From positions 1 through 64,000 of the forward strand of contig NCSJ02000099.1 in assembly GCA_002812745.2 (NCBI GenBank): a DNA stretch of 64,000 bases, written 5' to 3'. A program made the translations under genes and the position numbers. Shown piece by piece: positions 24,583 through 36,058 of this stretch (position 1 is its first letter; every line of letters starts with the position of its first letter). The notes beneath the pieces are model-generated. The model saw nothing but the letters and a program-made list of their open reading frames with translations, did no database searches and was not told the DNA's origin. The stretch comes from Scytalidium lignicola (lineage: Eukaryota; Ascomycota; Leotiomycetes).

Positions 24583-25641
24583 ATGGCATGGGATACTCCT
24601 ACACGTGTGCGATATAAGACTATGGTTCAAGATGGTTATTCAAAAAGGCATGCAGCTGAAAAATTAGGAGTCTCTGAGGAAACAGCACAAGGATGGCTCA
24701 AAAAGGGGGATCGTGTGCAGAAAACCACTGGCAGGCCACGTTCAATTCCTGATTCGACAGTCCTTGCAATTATTCAGTGGTTTACTGGCCATTATGAACG
24801 ACGAATCTTTTCTCCTAAACAAATTAAAAAGGAGTTTAATTTAAAAGTATCTCGGCCTACCATTTTGAAAGCATTAGCTCGGTTTGGATATCATTACCAT
24901 GTCCCTGATTGCAAGCCTGGAACCTCAGCAAAAAACAGGCTATTATGTTGGATTTTTAGCATTGCAAACTGGGATAGACCACTTTGGTATTGGAGGAATG
25001 GAATATACACAGATGAAACTATTGCATGTACAGATATGCTCAGACGTCAACGATTACTTAGAGCAAGGGGTGAACGGCAAAGGCTTGATTGTATTCAATT
25101 TACCTTTCATTCTGGCCATAAGTCTGTTATGGCATGGGCTGCTATTAGGTACAATTACAAATCAGAGCTTTATTTTGTTTCATATGAAGGAGAAGGCAAA
25201 GGATTCACACAACAGAAGTATGCAAAGCAAATTCTTCAAGGGCTACTGAAGGAGATATTTGAAGATCTGGAGAAAGGGTATAAAACACCAGGGACATACT
25301 GGTGTGTGGAGGATAATAGCCGTATGCATGGTAAAAAGGACACTGTTAGAAATAAAGGGATATGCAATGGAATTCGAATAAAGTGCCATATTAAATCAAT
25401 TGATTGGCCTCCTCAATCCCCTGATTTGAATCCAATTGAAAATATATGGCAGGTCCTTAAGCAATTGCTTAGGAATCGCAAACCAGCAGGTGGGTGGAAG
25501 CTGGAGGAGCTTAAAGTGGCCATGCAAGACATATGGGAGAATGAGATATCAATTGAACGGCATATTAACCACTTTATTGATACTATGCCTGAAAGGATAG
25601 CAAAGGTCAGGATGCGAAAGGGAGGCCCTTCAGGGTGGTAG
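24583..25641 (+). CDS. Tc1/mariner transposase, intact
   Basis: This 352-aa DDE transposase cuts and pastes its element at TA sites. The N-terminus has a helix-turn-helix region (YSKRHAAEKLGVSEETAQGWL), a linker with TGRPRSIP, and a second HTH (SPKQIKKEFNLKVSRPTILKAL). The catalytic core has acidic positions in YTDETI and WCVEDNSRMHG, and the last motif in PPQSPDLNPIENIW. The ORF has no stops and normal base composition, unlike nearly every other transposon in this window. ATG 24583 was chosen because the frame upstream is only a microsatellite. It could still be active if its TIRs are recognised, although the element now carries 2.5 kb of extra DNA. Confidence 0.93.
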   Translation: MAWDTPTRVRYKTMVQDGYSKRHAAEKLGVSEETAQGWLKKGDRVQKTTGRPRSIPDSTVLAIIQWFTGHYERRIFSPKQIKKEFNLKVSRPTILKALARFGYHYHVPDCKPGTSAKNRLLCWIFSIANWDRPLWYWRNGIYTDETIACTDMLRRQRLLRARGERQRLDCIQFTFHSGHKSVMAWAAIRYNYKSELYFVSYEGEGKGFTQQKYAKQILQGLLKEIFEDLEKGYKTPGTYWCVEDNSRMHGKKDTVRNKGICNGIRIKCHIKSIDWPPQSPDLNPIENIWQVLKQLLRNRKPAGGWKLEELKVAMQDIWENEISIERHINHFIDTMPERIAKVRMRKGGPSGW

Positions 25642-25705
25642 TGGTAGCAATTGTAGCAATTGTAGTAGAGTAGTAAAACAGTGGTAATAAAATGGCCATA
25701 TATAA

Positions 25706-28256
25706 TTCCTTAAGGGGATAGTTAAATCCACTCACCACTTACCTAAATCCACTCACTTTTGCCGACATCGGATACGCCCGGACCACCGCTTCCCATAGTA
25801 ATTTGTTAGTAATCTGATGATCCTGCTATATCCAGCCAGAAACGCCAAAACGCGTTATCACAAATACACGTTCTCCTTAATTGAATTCATCCCTTATAAA
25901 ATTGAAGCTATTTCCAACCATATTAAGAGCCACTTTTACTTAAAATGTCTTCTCAGATGCCAGCTTCATGTGGTCCTCCTCCTCCAGAAGCATTATACAC
26001 TGATTTAACCTTGTTATTTACTTCAATTCAAGCTTTCGCACGTGAAAATGGATATACATTCATCATTTGTAATAAACAGCCTTAGAAAGTAGTATATACT
26101 TGTGATCGAGCTAGGAAATATCAGTCAAAAGGCAAAAGGGATAATGTTCACCAATCAAAGCAACGGAAATCAACTTCTAAAAAGTATAATTATAAGATGA
26201 AAGTAATTGTTAAAATAGAAGGAAGTAAGTAAAGGTTAAAGGTTATAAAATCTACACATAACCACCATGCCTCTACATCACCTATAGCCTATCCAGTATA
26301 CAAAATGGTTGTATTAAATCCTTAGATTCATGCTTAGATTCTATCCAAAGCTTACACTGGAATACCTAATTCTCAAATCTAAAGTTCTCTTCGTATTGAA
26401 CATCCTCAGATTTTAATTACCAAAGTTGATATTACCAATATTATTCAAGTAGTATAGTTAAAGTCATTAACTAGAAGAATACCAATTCAATGATTATTGT
26501 ATGTTTAACTATAGTCCTTTACCTTTTATCTACTAATAATTTAAGTCAAAACTTAAGGAATAAGGCTTTAACCTAGCATATTCAACTAATCTTACCAATA
26601 ACCTAGTTAACNTTTTTTTACGTTTATCTTGAAGTACTTAAATTATATCAATAATACCTTGACATATTATTAATAGGTTACATATATAAAACAAATTGAT
26701 TTCGCATATTATTATTCAATATTTATATTATAACCAGTAGAAATAAAGTAATTCAATTTAAGTTAACATTCCTTTTAAAGGAAACTAAGAAATCATATGA
26801 TTAAGTTTTAAGTTAGTTCTAGGAAATAATAAAACAGTATAATATTATAAAGTTACTCTTTATTATAACTAATAAAAAATTAACTTTAATAAAAAGTATT
26901 AATACACATTTCCCTAAATCTAATCATTTCCTTTGTTGATAACATATTAACATGAATATATTAGCTAAAACAAAGTGATTCTTTCTATTACTGGTCAAGG
27001 AGAATAATATATATAAAAGGTATCTTATATTTTAAGAGTTTCTAAACTTTGAAGAGTACTATTAGATTTTCCTTCTTTTGAGGCTTATACATCAAATCTT
27101 ACCAAACTTCAAGTATATCCAAATGCAACAATTCAATATGTAAAGAATACATGGTTAATCTCATAGAAAGAGAAATTAATTTGATATTAAGTTGATTAAT
27201 ACTATTATTTTAAAGTACTTATAACTTTACTTATCAAAGGTTGTCATAGTACTTTAAAGTTATATTTACAATATAAAAATAATAATTTAAATAATATGTT
27301 TGAACATTTACTTTTATTCTAAACATCTTAACAAAATAACATAAATACAATTATAACTTAAGAACAACTTCAATGAAAACACTATATTAATATACACTTG
27401 TTCTTTGTTATTCTAAGTCAAGTTTATAATTATGCACTTNAAAAAGCTAATAGTTGAAAGAGTTAAAATTCTTAAAAGTACAACACTTAATATTATAAAG
27501 TATAAGTATACCATACAACACTTAGTTAGCCTTCTATGTTACTACTTGATATAGAAAAGGGAAAGAGATAAAGGAATGATTCTTCTTGAAGATATACATC
27601 CACACTAATATTACAACAAGCCAAAAGAAGGTACTCTAGTAATTTCAAACATTCAAGTGCCTATTCTGAACCTACAGGTTGTGAAAGGGAAGGATAGACT
27701 TAAAGGAGCTTAGGGGAAAGGCCAAAAGTTAACTACTAATACAATTTCTAGTATAAAACGTTTATCCTCTGCTTTTGAGCTTCTTAGTAGCTCAGCTCCA
27801 CCAGCATTAAAAGCTTTAAGTTCAAGAGAATTAACTGAAGGAAAAGAGATATATATCATGTGATCTGGCCGTACAACTACAATAGTTAGTCTACAACGAA
27901 TTCAAGAAATAGGTCAAGATATATATGAACCTAGGACAGCATAGAAGCGAGGATATCAACGTGGAATTTCATCGATATATCATACAGATTCTATGGAGGA
28001 GATAGCTAAATTAGCTGACAAGGCAATGCAAGCCTCAGAGGCTTAAGACGTGAATCAAGAAACCCAGGATTGTATTGAAATATTACCGTAGCTGTAGTGA
28101 ATGCAGGATAGAATTGATTACATCGCACGATCTCTTATTGCCATACTAATTTGTATGTACAAGTGAGATAGCGTTATGCCTGAGGCGTATCCGATGTCGG
28201 CAAAAGTGAGTGGATTTAGGTAAGTGGTGAGTGGGTTTAGGGTTCCCCTTCCTTAA
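25706..28256 (+). mobile_element. Nested MULE (Mutator-like) DNA transposon, RIP-decayed, 8-bp TSD
   Basis: The element spans 25714-28248 (2535 bases) and is flanked by the perfect direct repeat TTCCTTAA at 25706-25713 and 28249-28256. The terminal inverted repeats start GGGGA, and from CCACTCACCACTTACC inward they are identical for about 50 bases. Inside, a frame opens at ATG 25945 (PPPPEALYTDLTLLFTSIQA, then a WRKY/GCM1-type region ending STHNHHAS). It is closed by many stops and AT-rich sequence; C-terminal traces (SAFELLSSSAPPALKAL) lie near 27770-27830. These match fungal MULE transposases. N characters at about 26612 and 27440 follow or precede homopolymers. It is no longer coding. Confidence 0.9.
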
Positions 28257-28341
28257 TTTGGGTGGCAGAATTCGTTCGCTTGCAGGGGGTGCGTGATTCA
28301 TTTCTTGCACCCCCTTACGTACATCAACACTACCTGTAGGC

Positions 28342-28480
28342 TACTGTGGTGTTGGGATAAATAATTCACCCCCTAGTAAGTGGCAAAGCCCAGATTCTAG
28401 CCATGTTATTGGTCAGGACCCCATCTAGCGAGACGGATAGACTTGCTAGGGGGTGAATTATTTATCCAAACACCACAGTA
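28342..28480. mobile_element. MITE, 135 bp, with long TIRs and TA target duplication
   Basis: 28344-28478 begins CTGTGGTGTTGGGATAAATA and ends with its near-perfect inverse, and TA flanks both sides. The TIRs are about 37 bases with a few mismatches. There is no coding capacity. The inner part of the TIR (AATTCACCCCCTAG.AAG) resembles the inner part of the Tc1/mariner TIR next door (CACGCACCCCCTGCAAG), so it may belong to a related family and be moved by such a transposase. Confidence 0.85.
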
Positions 28481-29805
28481 AGGGTACACTCACAGCAGAC
28501 GAGCTACGGATAATGACACCCCAAAGTTGCTGTCACATGATAGGCGAATCGGGAAGTCACGTGTGGAACCATGTATATAATTGGCACCTAATATAGGTAG
28601 TCAGTGCCCTACTGATTCTCCATATATACCGAGAGACAGAACAATGTTCTGAGGAGAATGGACAATGCAACCACCTTCTAGCCAATCACTGAATACACGT
28701 ATATTGTGACAGTTGCGACCATGCTGACTAATATTCACACCTCAACCAGTCCTGATTAGGCAATCTGTATACGTTTCGGGCGTTCTATGCGGCAAACGCG
28801 TTCTCTCACTCAATTCATGAATCAATTTGACGATTCTGACGAATTTGATCCCTTTTTTCCACCACCACCACCACCACCGCTACCTTTACCACAACTACCT
28901 CTCACGTCCTGGACGCGTTAGCTCTACCACTGTGATGGGTTGAACCCATAAAGATCCTTGGGGCCTAAGGCCCCAGCGGTTAACCTCTACGCAGCGCAGG
29001 TTGCCTAGGGAACCCGTATTATTACTTAAGCCTTCTTACTTGTAACGTATATCCCTATCGGTCGGATCACCCTATCAGTCGGATCACCGAAGATTTACCG
29101 CAAAATTGATCAAAATGATCCCCTAGCAAATTCAACAATAATATCATGTTTTAACTTGGTTAAACTTTATATGTCAATATCTGATAAATAACTGATTTGT
29201 GAAATAATCAGCATTCGTGGATTGGATTATGTAATATAATAACCGTGATTCTGAGGCTTAAAATCGGATTATCTAATATTGTAAATGATAAAGATATTTG
29301 AAAGATTTGAGACCTTGATGTTTGATATTATGATGAAGTAGTTAACTGTAATATACAATATTATAATACCAATATTTGTAGTTATTGAATTGCTGGGAGG
29401 CTGTTTTGCTCAATTTTGCGTCCCCGAAAGTGTCTACACAATATGTCACGTGAAAGCTAGGAGTGTCGAAAATAAAGGGTTCGTGCATAAGCCACGATTG
29501 ACCATGTGGGCCGCGATATTCGCAAGAGTGATGATTAGAAAATGGTAGGGCTGATGATCGGTAGGCGATGATCGGTGGCTGATGATCGGCGAGTGATGAT
29601 CGCCTCGGAAGAGCAGGGGCAAGTGAGATCTTGATGATAACGCGAAACAATTAGGAGCCAGTAGGGTAATAGTACATTCAGGGGAAAACTCAGGTAGGCA
29701 TGGGCATGGGCTTTGCTGCGGTGGGGTACAAAATCACGGTGCTTCCGTCGCCGGATTGAATGATGGACTACCATATCACATCCAAGCTCCAACCAACCAA
29801 CCCCC
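28481..29805. other. Intergenic, mostly featureless
   Basis: At 28795-28920 there is a 42-codon open frame (MRQTRSLTQFMNQFDDSDEF, then poly-Pro) that could be the start of a lost transposon or gene. At about 28900-28990 a tRNA-like T-arm (TGGGTTGAACCCA on the + strand) is seen, but no full tRNA. 29100-29400 is AT-rich. 29530-29610 repeats GATGATCGG. Confidence 0.4.
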
Positions 29806-29973
29806 TTGGTGACATTTCTTCCTTTACTCTCCCTCCCTTATTCACTTCTCGTCTCTTACTTCTCCATCTTCTTCCCTCCCGTCCTCGTGTGCAGCTCAAC
29901 GACTTTCACCTTTCCTCTTCCTCGTCTCCTCATCGCCGTCGTTCTTGTCGAAACTCTTCGGCAGCGTCGAGGA

Positions 29974-32188
29974 ATGTCCACGTGGGTCTGGTTCACGCAG
30001 AGGGTTGGTGGTTTGGCCCTCCTGGCTCTGATACTTGCCTGCTTCTCGATTCTCTCATTTCCTGCTTTACATGATGCCGTTTCAAGTCATCCAGTCTCCC
30101 ATCGACTGCGTGACTCCAGAGCAAGACGCCATTCTTTCTACTTTATCACTTGGTCCACTCTGCTTGCCTACTACTCGGTCGTCATTCACGTTCTTGTCGT
30201 TATCTTCCTGTGCAGGGCTTGTTGGTCAATATGAACTTTGACGCACAGCTTGAGAAAGATGTCGAACAATCAGAAGTGGGAGGATCTGAAGTCTAGTCAT
30301 CAACGCCGTCTGGTCTCGTCATGGCTTCCCAGCGTTGTTTCTGAGGATACTCTCATCGGCTTGCTGCCCTCGTCACGATCTAGCAACTCAGGCGAGACTG
30401 AACTGGAGTATGGCAATGAACTGAACATCATCCATGCCGTCTTGATTCCCAATTACAAGGAAGATATCAATGGCCTATGAGAAACGCTGGATGTCCTCGC
30501 CTGCCACCCACAAGCACCATATCAATATGATGTGAGTACAGCGTTACACGAGTCACCTAATCAGTGGTCTTGGGCTATAGTCATGACTTACTGACATATA
30601 TATAGATCTATCTGGCCATGGAATCACATGAAGTGGATAGTGATATCAAAGTCAAGGTTCTCGTCTTAGAGTTTACTTACAGGTTCCGCTCTATCAAGTT
30701 CACCTTGTACCCCGGTGATATCCCAGGAGAAGCACCAGGCAAGAGTAGCAATGTAGCATGGGCTTCTCGCAAGGCCAGCGAGCGATATCTACTCAAGACT
30801 CGGGAAGAAGTCATCGTCACGATTTTCGACGGTCTGATATGATTATTATCACCTGAAAACTAGAACTCCAAGCTGATGCATCTCACAGCTGACAGCCATC
30901 TTTCCACGGATTACTTCGCCATGGTCACTACCATGCATCTCGCATATCCAGAAACCACATCCACAACGATATACTCAGCACCCATCATCTTCGACCGCAA
31001 CGCCCACAACGTCCCAGCACTGGTCCGCACGGCAGACATCCTCTGGTGCGCCGCCGGTCTCTCAGGGCTCTACGCAAGCTCCACAATCCGGCCACCAACA
31101 TCAGTCTCCCTCACACTGACCCTGATCGACATAGTCGGCGGATGGGACGCTGACTCGGCCGCAATAGGAGAAGATCTACACATGTACCTGAAGTGTTTCT
31201 TCGCGTTGAACGGGAACCTAACGCAGCGCACCGTGCTAGCACCCGTGAGCCAGAGTAACGTCTCGAGTGGATTGAAGGGTCACCGAGGGAGGGTTCAGAA
31301 CTACCATGCGAGGTACAAGCAGGCTTTGAGACATATGTGGGGGTCGCTTGATACGGGGTATGCGATGAGACAGTTTGGTAATATGTGGAGACGGAGGAGA
31401 TCGAGGAATCGGAGGTGTGCTCCCTTGCATTTGGCTAGGTATGATTTGATTTGATTTGATGCCAGCCCGGCAGTTGGATATCAGTTTATCACGGCTCGCG
31501 GCTAACTTCATCCACACATAGCGATCTTTCATCCAACTCGCTATCTCGGCTCAAAACATTCAACCACCACCTCCCAGGCGGTCAAGGACCAATCCACTAC
31601 ACCGTCTCCTCCCCAAACTGGAAGCATGTCTTCTATCTCTCGCACCGCCTCTTTGAAGCGCATTTCCTACCGACCCACATGACGATCTTCATCATCTCCT
31701 TCTCAATCTACTCCTTCCTTACCTCGGCTTCCAATACCTCACCACCACCTTCCCACCTTACCTACATGCTCACACTAACATCCTACACCTGCCTCCTCTC
31801 CTTCGCCATCGTAGCGCTGTACATGACGCTCTACGAAACCTACCACACGCACTGCATCGCCACGCGCACCCTCGAGATGCGCCGTGCGGGATTGTACGAT
31901 GGCATGAAAGAGAACGAGAATAGCTTCAGCTATCGTAGTTGGAGGAACAACTGGATCGATTACGTCGTCAGCCCGCTTGTGGCGCCGGTTTATAGGAGTA
32001 TTCTTGCTAGTCAGGCGCAAATTGCGTATCTCTGGACGAGGGAGTTAGTGTATATGGTTAGTGTGAAGCTGGTGATAGGTGGGAGTGCTGGCGGGAGTAA
32101 TAGACGTGAGAATAATGGTACTTCGAGTACATGCAAATTTGGGAATGCGAATAATGGGAGTGGGAAGTTGGCTAATGAGATGGCGTGA
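29974..32188 (+). pseudogene. Family 2 glycosyltransferase (membrane type), broken
   Basis: The intact relatives are fungal multi-pass GT2 proteins with a DAD metal site. Seen here: N-terminal membrane segments (GGLALLALILACFSILSF), HAVLIPNYKED, then IYLAME, FTLYPGDIPGEAPGKSSNVAWA, a DADSHLSTDYF motif formed by splicing 30831 to 30889, VGGWDADSAAIGEDLHMYLKCFF, and C-terminal membrane helices. Introns are 30532-30605, 30832-30888 and 31439-31521, all in frame. Lesions: one base missing at the G run 30215-30217, a compensating slip near 30271 (between them the correct frame is LLVNMNFDAQLEKD), and TGA at 30478-30480 where relatives have Arg (CGA to TGA). The 5' start is uncertain; the Met at 29974 is the first good one in frame. 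Confidence 0.75.
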
Positions 32189-33687
32189 TGGGACGAGGAT
32201 AGTCGGTTTAGGGGGTTTTACGGTTGGTTTGCGGGTCGGCNTGGGGTCGGGAGTAAACTTGGGTTTGGATGTGCATAGCGCTGTAGCTTGGCTTTTGATA
32301 CCTCCCCTTACTTTAGACTACTACTTAGTAATACTAATGGTAAAACTTTACTATGTAGAGAATAGTGGCAGGAAGCAAGCAAGCAACAAGCAGACTAGAT
32401 TAGCATAGATAGACGAGGCGGCTATGTGGCACTGGTATGCATTCTTCCTTGCTATAACCGCTGCATTGTCTCCTGCTTCTGTGCTTCTGTATCCACTGTA
32501 TATTACATCTTATTGGCAGTTTTATGGCCTCCTAATCTGTCTTCTGATACGTTACAGCATCACCACCACTCTTAATTCTGGTGATGATTCCAATATCAAT
32601 CCTATATCCAACCGATCGAACCAGACGGCTGCATCAGACAAGCCTCCCCGATCCTGACGGTTTCATTTGACGGGAAACACCCATGCGCGCCCAGACTGAT
32701 CGTCGCTTCATCGTAATGGTGGCTGATGGTGCGTGATGATGCTGTGGTATCAGATTACAGTAGAGTAGAGGTCTTGTTTCTGTGGTGGGTCTGCATACGA
32801 GGTTTTGATATTCAATATACGGCGTACGGTATGTAGTACTGTCGGGTATACTGCAGATTCGAGAGTATATGTCGCTCTGGACACGGTTCAAACTCGCATC
32901 TTATTATGCTTAGTCGCCCTAGTACCCAGATTTAGCCCCCGCTCTTCCCCCGCCATCGGCGCTTCTCGCACCGACGTAAGCGTGGCCCAAATGTCATCCA
33001 CGAGCGCGGGTAAGTTGGCCAGTGGCATCCTCTCACGGTATAGATGCAGGGCAACGCAATCCAATGCGAGAAAGATGGTGCCGCAAACTAAATGCTGAAA
33101 GGGGGCAGCAGACTACGTGGGATCAGCGTAACCGCTTGGTTCCGCTCTTGGCGGCCCTGTAGACGTCTAGAAGGGGAAGAGATTACTCAGAAAAATAGGT
33201 ATTTGCGTGTAGTGTTGATAGACATATTTAAGACGCCCTCAATAGTCAGAGATCGAGAATGAGAGCAATAATAGAAGCGATAACTTAGCTATAAATTTTA
33301 TATGTGAATTTAATAAATCAAAATCTAGGAGTTTTTAGTAAAAGGCTGGTGAAAAGTTCGTCTTCTAGCAAAGAGATATAACTGCACAAATTATTGCTTT
33401 CCCTAGTCTATGTGCAGTCTTGTTTACTTTCTTTGCAGGTTGATCTTACAATTCAAGTCTCTTACTCGAGGTGAACTTTTGTTAAATAAGCCAACTGCCC
33501 AGATGCCATAGCAGTTTGTACGGTCTACAACTCGATGCAGCCTCGAGGGAGAGGTCTAGGGCAAGACAACTACTTCAACCAATTTTACAACCAGAGACTC
33601 ACTTATTATACATCAGGATATCAGAATAATTGTTTGTTATCTCCTCCAACAGAATATCTATTCCCTCAGTGTTGCATGTAGAGGCAT
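32189..33687. other. Intergenic between the broken GT2 gene and the truncated MFS gene
   Basis: About 1.5 kb. A single N is at about 32241. A 78-codon frame at 32424-32657 has hydrophobic stretches but no family resemblance, and I do not call it. Nothing else was recognised. Confidence 0.45.
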
Positions 33688-34676
33688 CTACTTACTGCCA
33701 CCGAATATACCAATGAAGCCACCACGCTCGCGAGCTGTTGTGATATCTCCAATCACTCCGGCACCTAACGGGCAAGGTAAGACGAAGTCTGACAGCAAGA
33801 AGCGTGATACTTACCAATAGATATAGTAGCAGCGCTTCCAGCTGCTTGTACACCACGAAAGATCATCAACATCACAAAGCTGTTGCTGAATGCTAGTCCT
33901 ACGTTTGAAATGAGATACACAAGAAATGTGCCTATAGTCTTGTTATTCAGATGATCGTAACAAAGAGTTTGAGTTTTACCAACCAACAAATGTTATACGT
34001 CTTCCTTGAGTGTCTGACAGTGGACCCCTGAATGAGGGAGCTAAACCTTGTACAACCATGTAGACTGTGATGGTAAGACTGACAAGTTTGATGTCGACCG
34101 AGAGATCCTATGATATGTTAGTACGCTTCTGTAGAGGGAATGGACCTTTTGACATACTGTAGCAATTTGCCCAAGAGCAGGGAAGTAGATGTTGCTTGAC
34201 AGAGGTGAGAACAAGCCTGCCAGAGAAACGATATAGACCAACTGCTTCTTCTTCGCTGCAGTGAAGACGTGATAAGGAGGTTGGGGTAGTGGTTTCTCAA
34301 TGCTGTAGATACTGTATTTTGATGAATAGTTAGGTCCCTGAGATGGTGCATCATCCAAGTCCTCCTCATCCTCTCCGCTTTCCTCATCGTGTTCTGCCCT
34401 TCGCTGTGAACGACTACCCCGTGAGCTTTCGAAGGTGTTGAAATCAGCGAATACTAAGATGCTTTGTCTGTTCCATGCTTTGGAGGGGACTCGAGACCAG
34501 CGTGCCAGGACCCATCCATCAGGGACCGCAAACTTGAGAGCGGGAGCTTGCAATAGTTCTTGTTCCCGGAGATTAGCTATTGGGTTGATTTTGGTTGATT
34601 TTTGAAGGGGCTCATCAGTCAATGATGAATAAGTTGGAGCGTGGACCACTGGTGGTTGTCGAGGTGTATATTCCAT
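33688..34676 (-). pseudogene. MFS transporter, truncated after the first membrane helices
   Basis: This is the N-terminal part of a DHA1-type drug/proton antiporter-like protein. Splicing four exons by eye gives a hydrophilic N-terminus with an acidic stretch (EESGEDEEDLDDA), then KKKQLVYIVSLAGLFSPLSS, SLTITVYMVVQGLAPSF, the MFS signature GPLSDTQGRR, NVGLAFSNSFVMLMIFRG, QAAGSAATISIGAGVIGDIT and GGFIGIFGGSK. It stops at TAG 33688-33690. A full member has 12 helices and over 500 residues; here only about four are left and no continuation is found downstream. The introns still have good signals (TACTAAC branch), so it was functional until recently, or it is a displaced 5' fragment. Confidence 0.75.
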
Positions 34677-35505
34677 AGTGGGCACAACGTTCTAACGCTT
34701 GATCTGTGAGGCAGATTAACCTCCTTAAAGCAGCCTCCTGTTGTGCTAAAATGACTAGTTCCTGTCCTGCCCAGTGACCTATTGAATATGCGGTGTCCTG
34801 GACACATGGGATTTTAGAAGCTGCAACAATAATATGCAATGGCCGATTTCGAAACCATCTCGGCCACTCAGAGCTTCGTAGCCATTCAGTATTTTCGTCG
34901 TGTACAAATTCGAACTGATATGTCGAATCCCCTAACTCCTCCTGTGCAAGTCGATTCTCTTCTTCGGCCTCCATTCTCATCATTGCAAGTTCTTCATCAT
35001 CAAGCGGCAGTTCTCTCTCATCGACGGTGCACGGATTCTGAAAGTTTTGAACCTGGGCTGGCATTGCAGTTAAATCAACCCTCCACCACTTTCTACCGCT
35101 ATGCTGCATCCATCTTTGCAAAAAGCAAGCAGTGTTTAATTTAGTTATGGTTGTATCATTAAAGTTCTCATGGATGCAATTTAGATGTTTTCGAAGAGCC
35201 TCGAAATTAGATGTCTTATAAAAAGTACATTTCGGGCAATAATATCCTGGAACCGGTTTTGGAAGACAGCTAAGGGCTCAGGAGCTATCTTCCAGTGGAG
35301 AGATATCATCTGAAGTTCGAGTTACAAGAAGTTGTTGGAATTCTTGGACAATTGGCTTTTGAATTTTAGCTAGTAGTTGATGGACATTGTAAAGGTGAGA
35401 ATCTAATTTCTCTGAGGGAATGGTACTATAACAGAATGTACAGAAGAAAAGTCCATATTCAGGTAAGTGTATGATTGGATTACATCTTGTTATTCGCCTT
35501 CATGA
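34677..35505 (-). pseudogene. Fragment of an OrsD-like (DUF3505) C2H2 protein
   Basis: Reading the minus strand gives a divergent finger (LPEYGLFFCTFCYSTIPSEK then HLYNVH). After one in-frame TGA near 35279 comes a second finger (YYCPKCTFYKTSNFEALRKH then CIH), next GRKWWRVDL and WLRSSEWPRWFRNRP. This layout is that of the N-terminal part of fungal OrsD-like/helicase-associated proteins that are common near repeats. The frame ends where the MFS fragment begins, so two unrelated gene pieces abut in the same orientation. It has no start or end of its own. Confidence 0.6.
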
Positions 35506-36058
35506 TGGTAAATCTTAGGTTGGATGATTACTCTTCTTTGTATGAACTCTATTGAATTGTTAAACCTTTTGTAGTTAAAAGGTTTAACTATATTAGCAAA
35601 ATGTTGTAAAATCATACATTATATAAACGAAATGGAGTTAATAATTAGTTAATTTTACTTTTTCCTTGCCATAAAATGTTTAAACTTATGTTAGTTTATT
35701 ATCATCTTTAACAATATAATAAGTCTATTTCATATTTATTATTCAGATGTATATTCATACCTAGCAAAAAATCTGGGTATTCTGAAAGTATTAAGTGTAC
35801 ATTTATTGACACGACAGTATGCATTGCAACATGTTCAAGAAACCCAACCATTTGACCAATAAGAGATAAGAAACATAGAGCTAGTAAGATTTAAGCTGTG
35901 TTTCGAGTAGAATTGAGCCTTGTTACCCAATGCAGAACACAGGTGGGAAATGAAGTAAAATTGCACTCAAATGCGGTTAGCGTGGAGTAGAATCTGACTC
36001 GAAATACGCTTCATTCGGCAATAAAGCACGATTCAAGTCGGATCGTAGTCAGCATTTA
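35506..36058. other. AT-rich intergenic
   Basis: AT-rich, particularly 35560-35760. No gene or element was recognised. Confidence 0.45.

Larger units (their letters stand above)
24421..28321 (+). mobile_element. Tc1/mariner element with 41-bp TIRs and TA target duplication, split by a nested MULE
   Basis: Perfect inverted repeats of 41 bases lie at 24423-24463 and 28279-28319, beginning CGTAAGGGGGTGCAAG, and are flanked by TA on each side (24421-22, 28320-21). The total length is 3897. Removing the nested MULE (2535 bases) and one copy of its 8-base target duplication leaves 1354 bases, the normal size of a Tc1/mariner element. The transposase gene occupies the left part. Each TIR also contains its own inverted repeat (GGGGGTGC against GCACCCCC). 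Confidence 0.92.

Noticed and set aside
32424..32657. Hydrophobic 77-aa ORF
   Set aside because: No homology recognised, weak start context and no codon-usage support.
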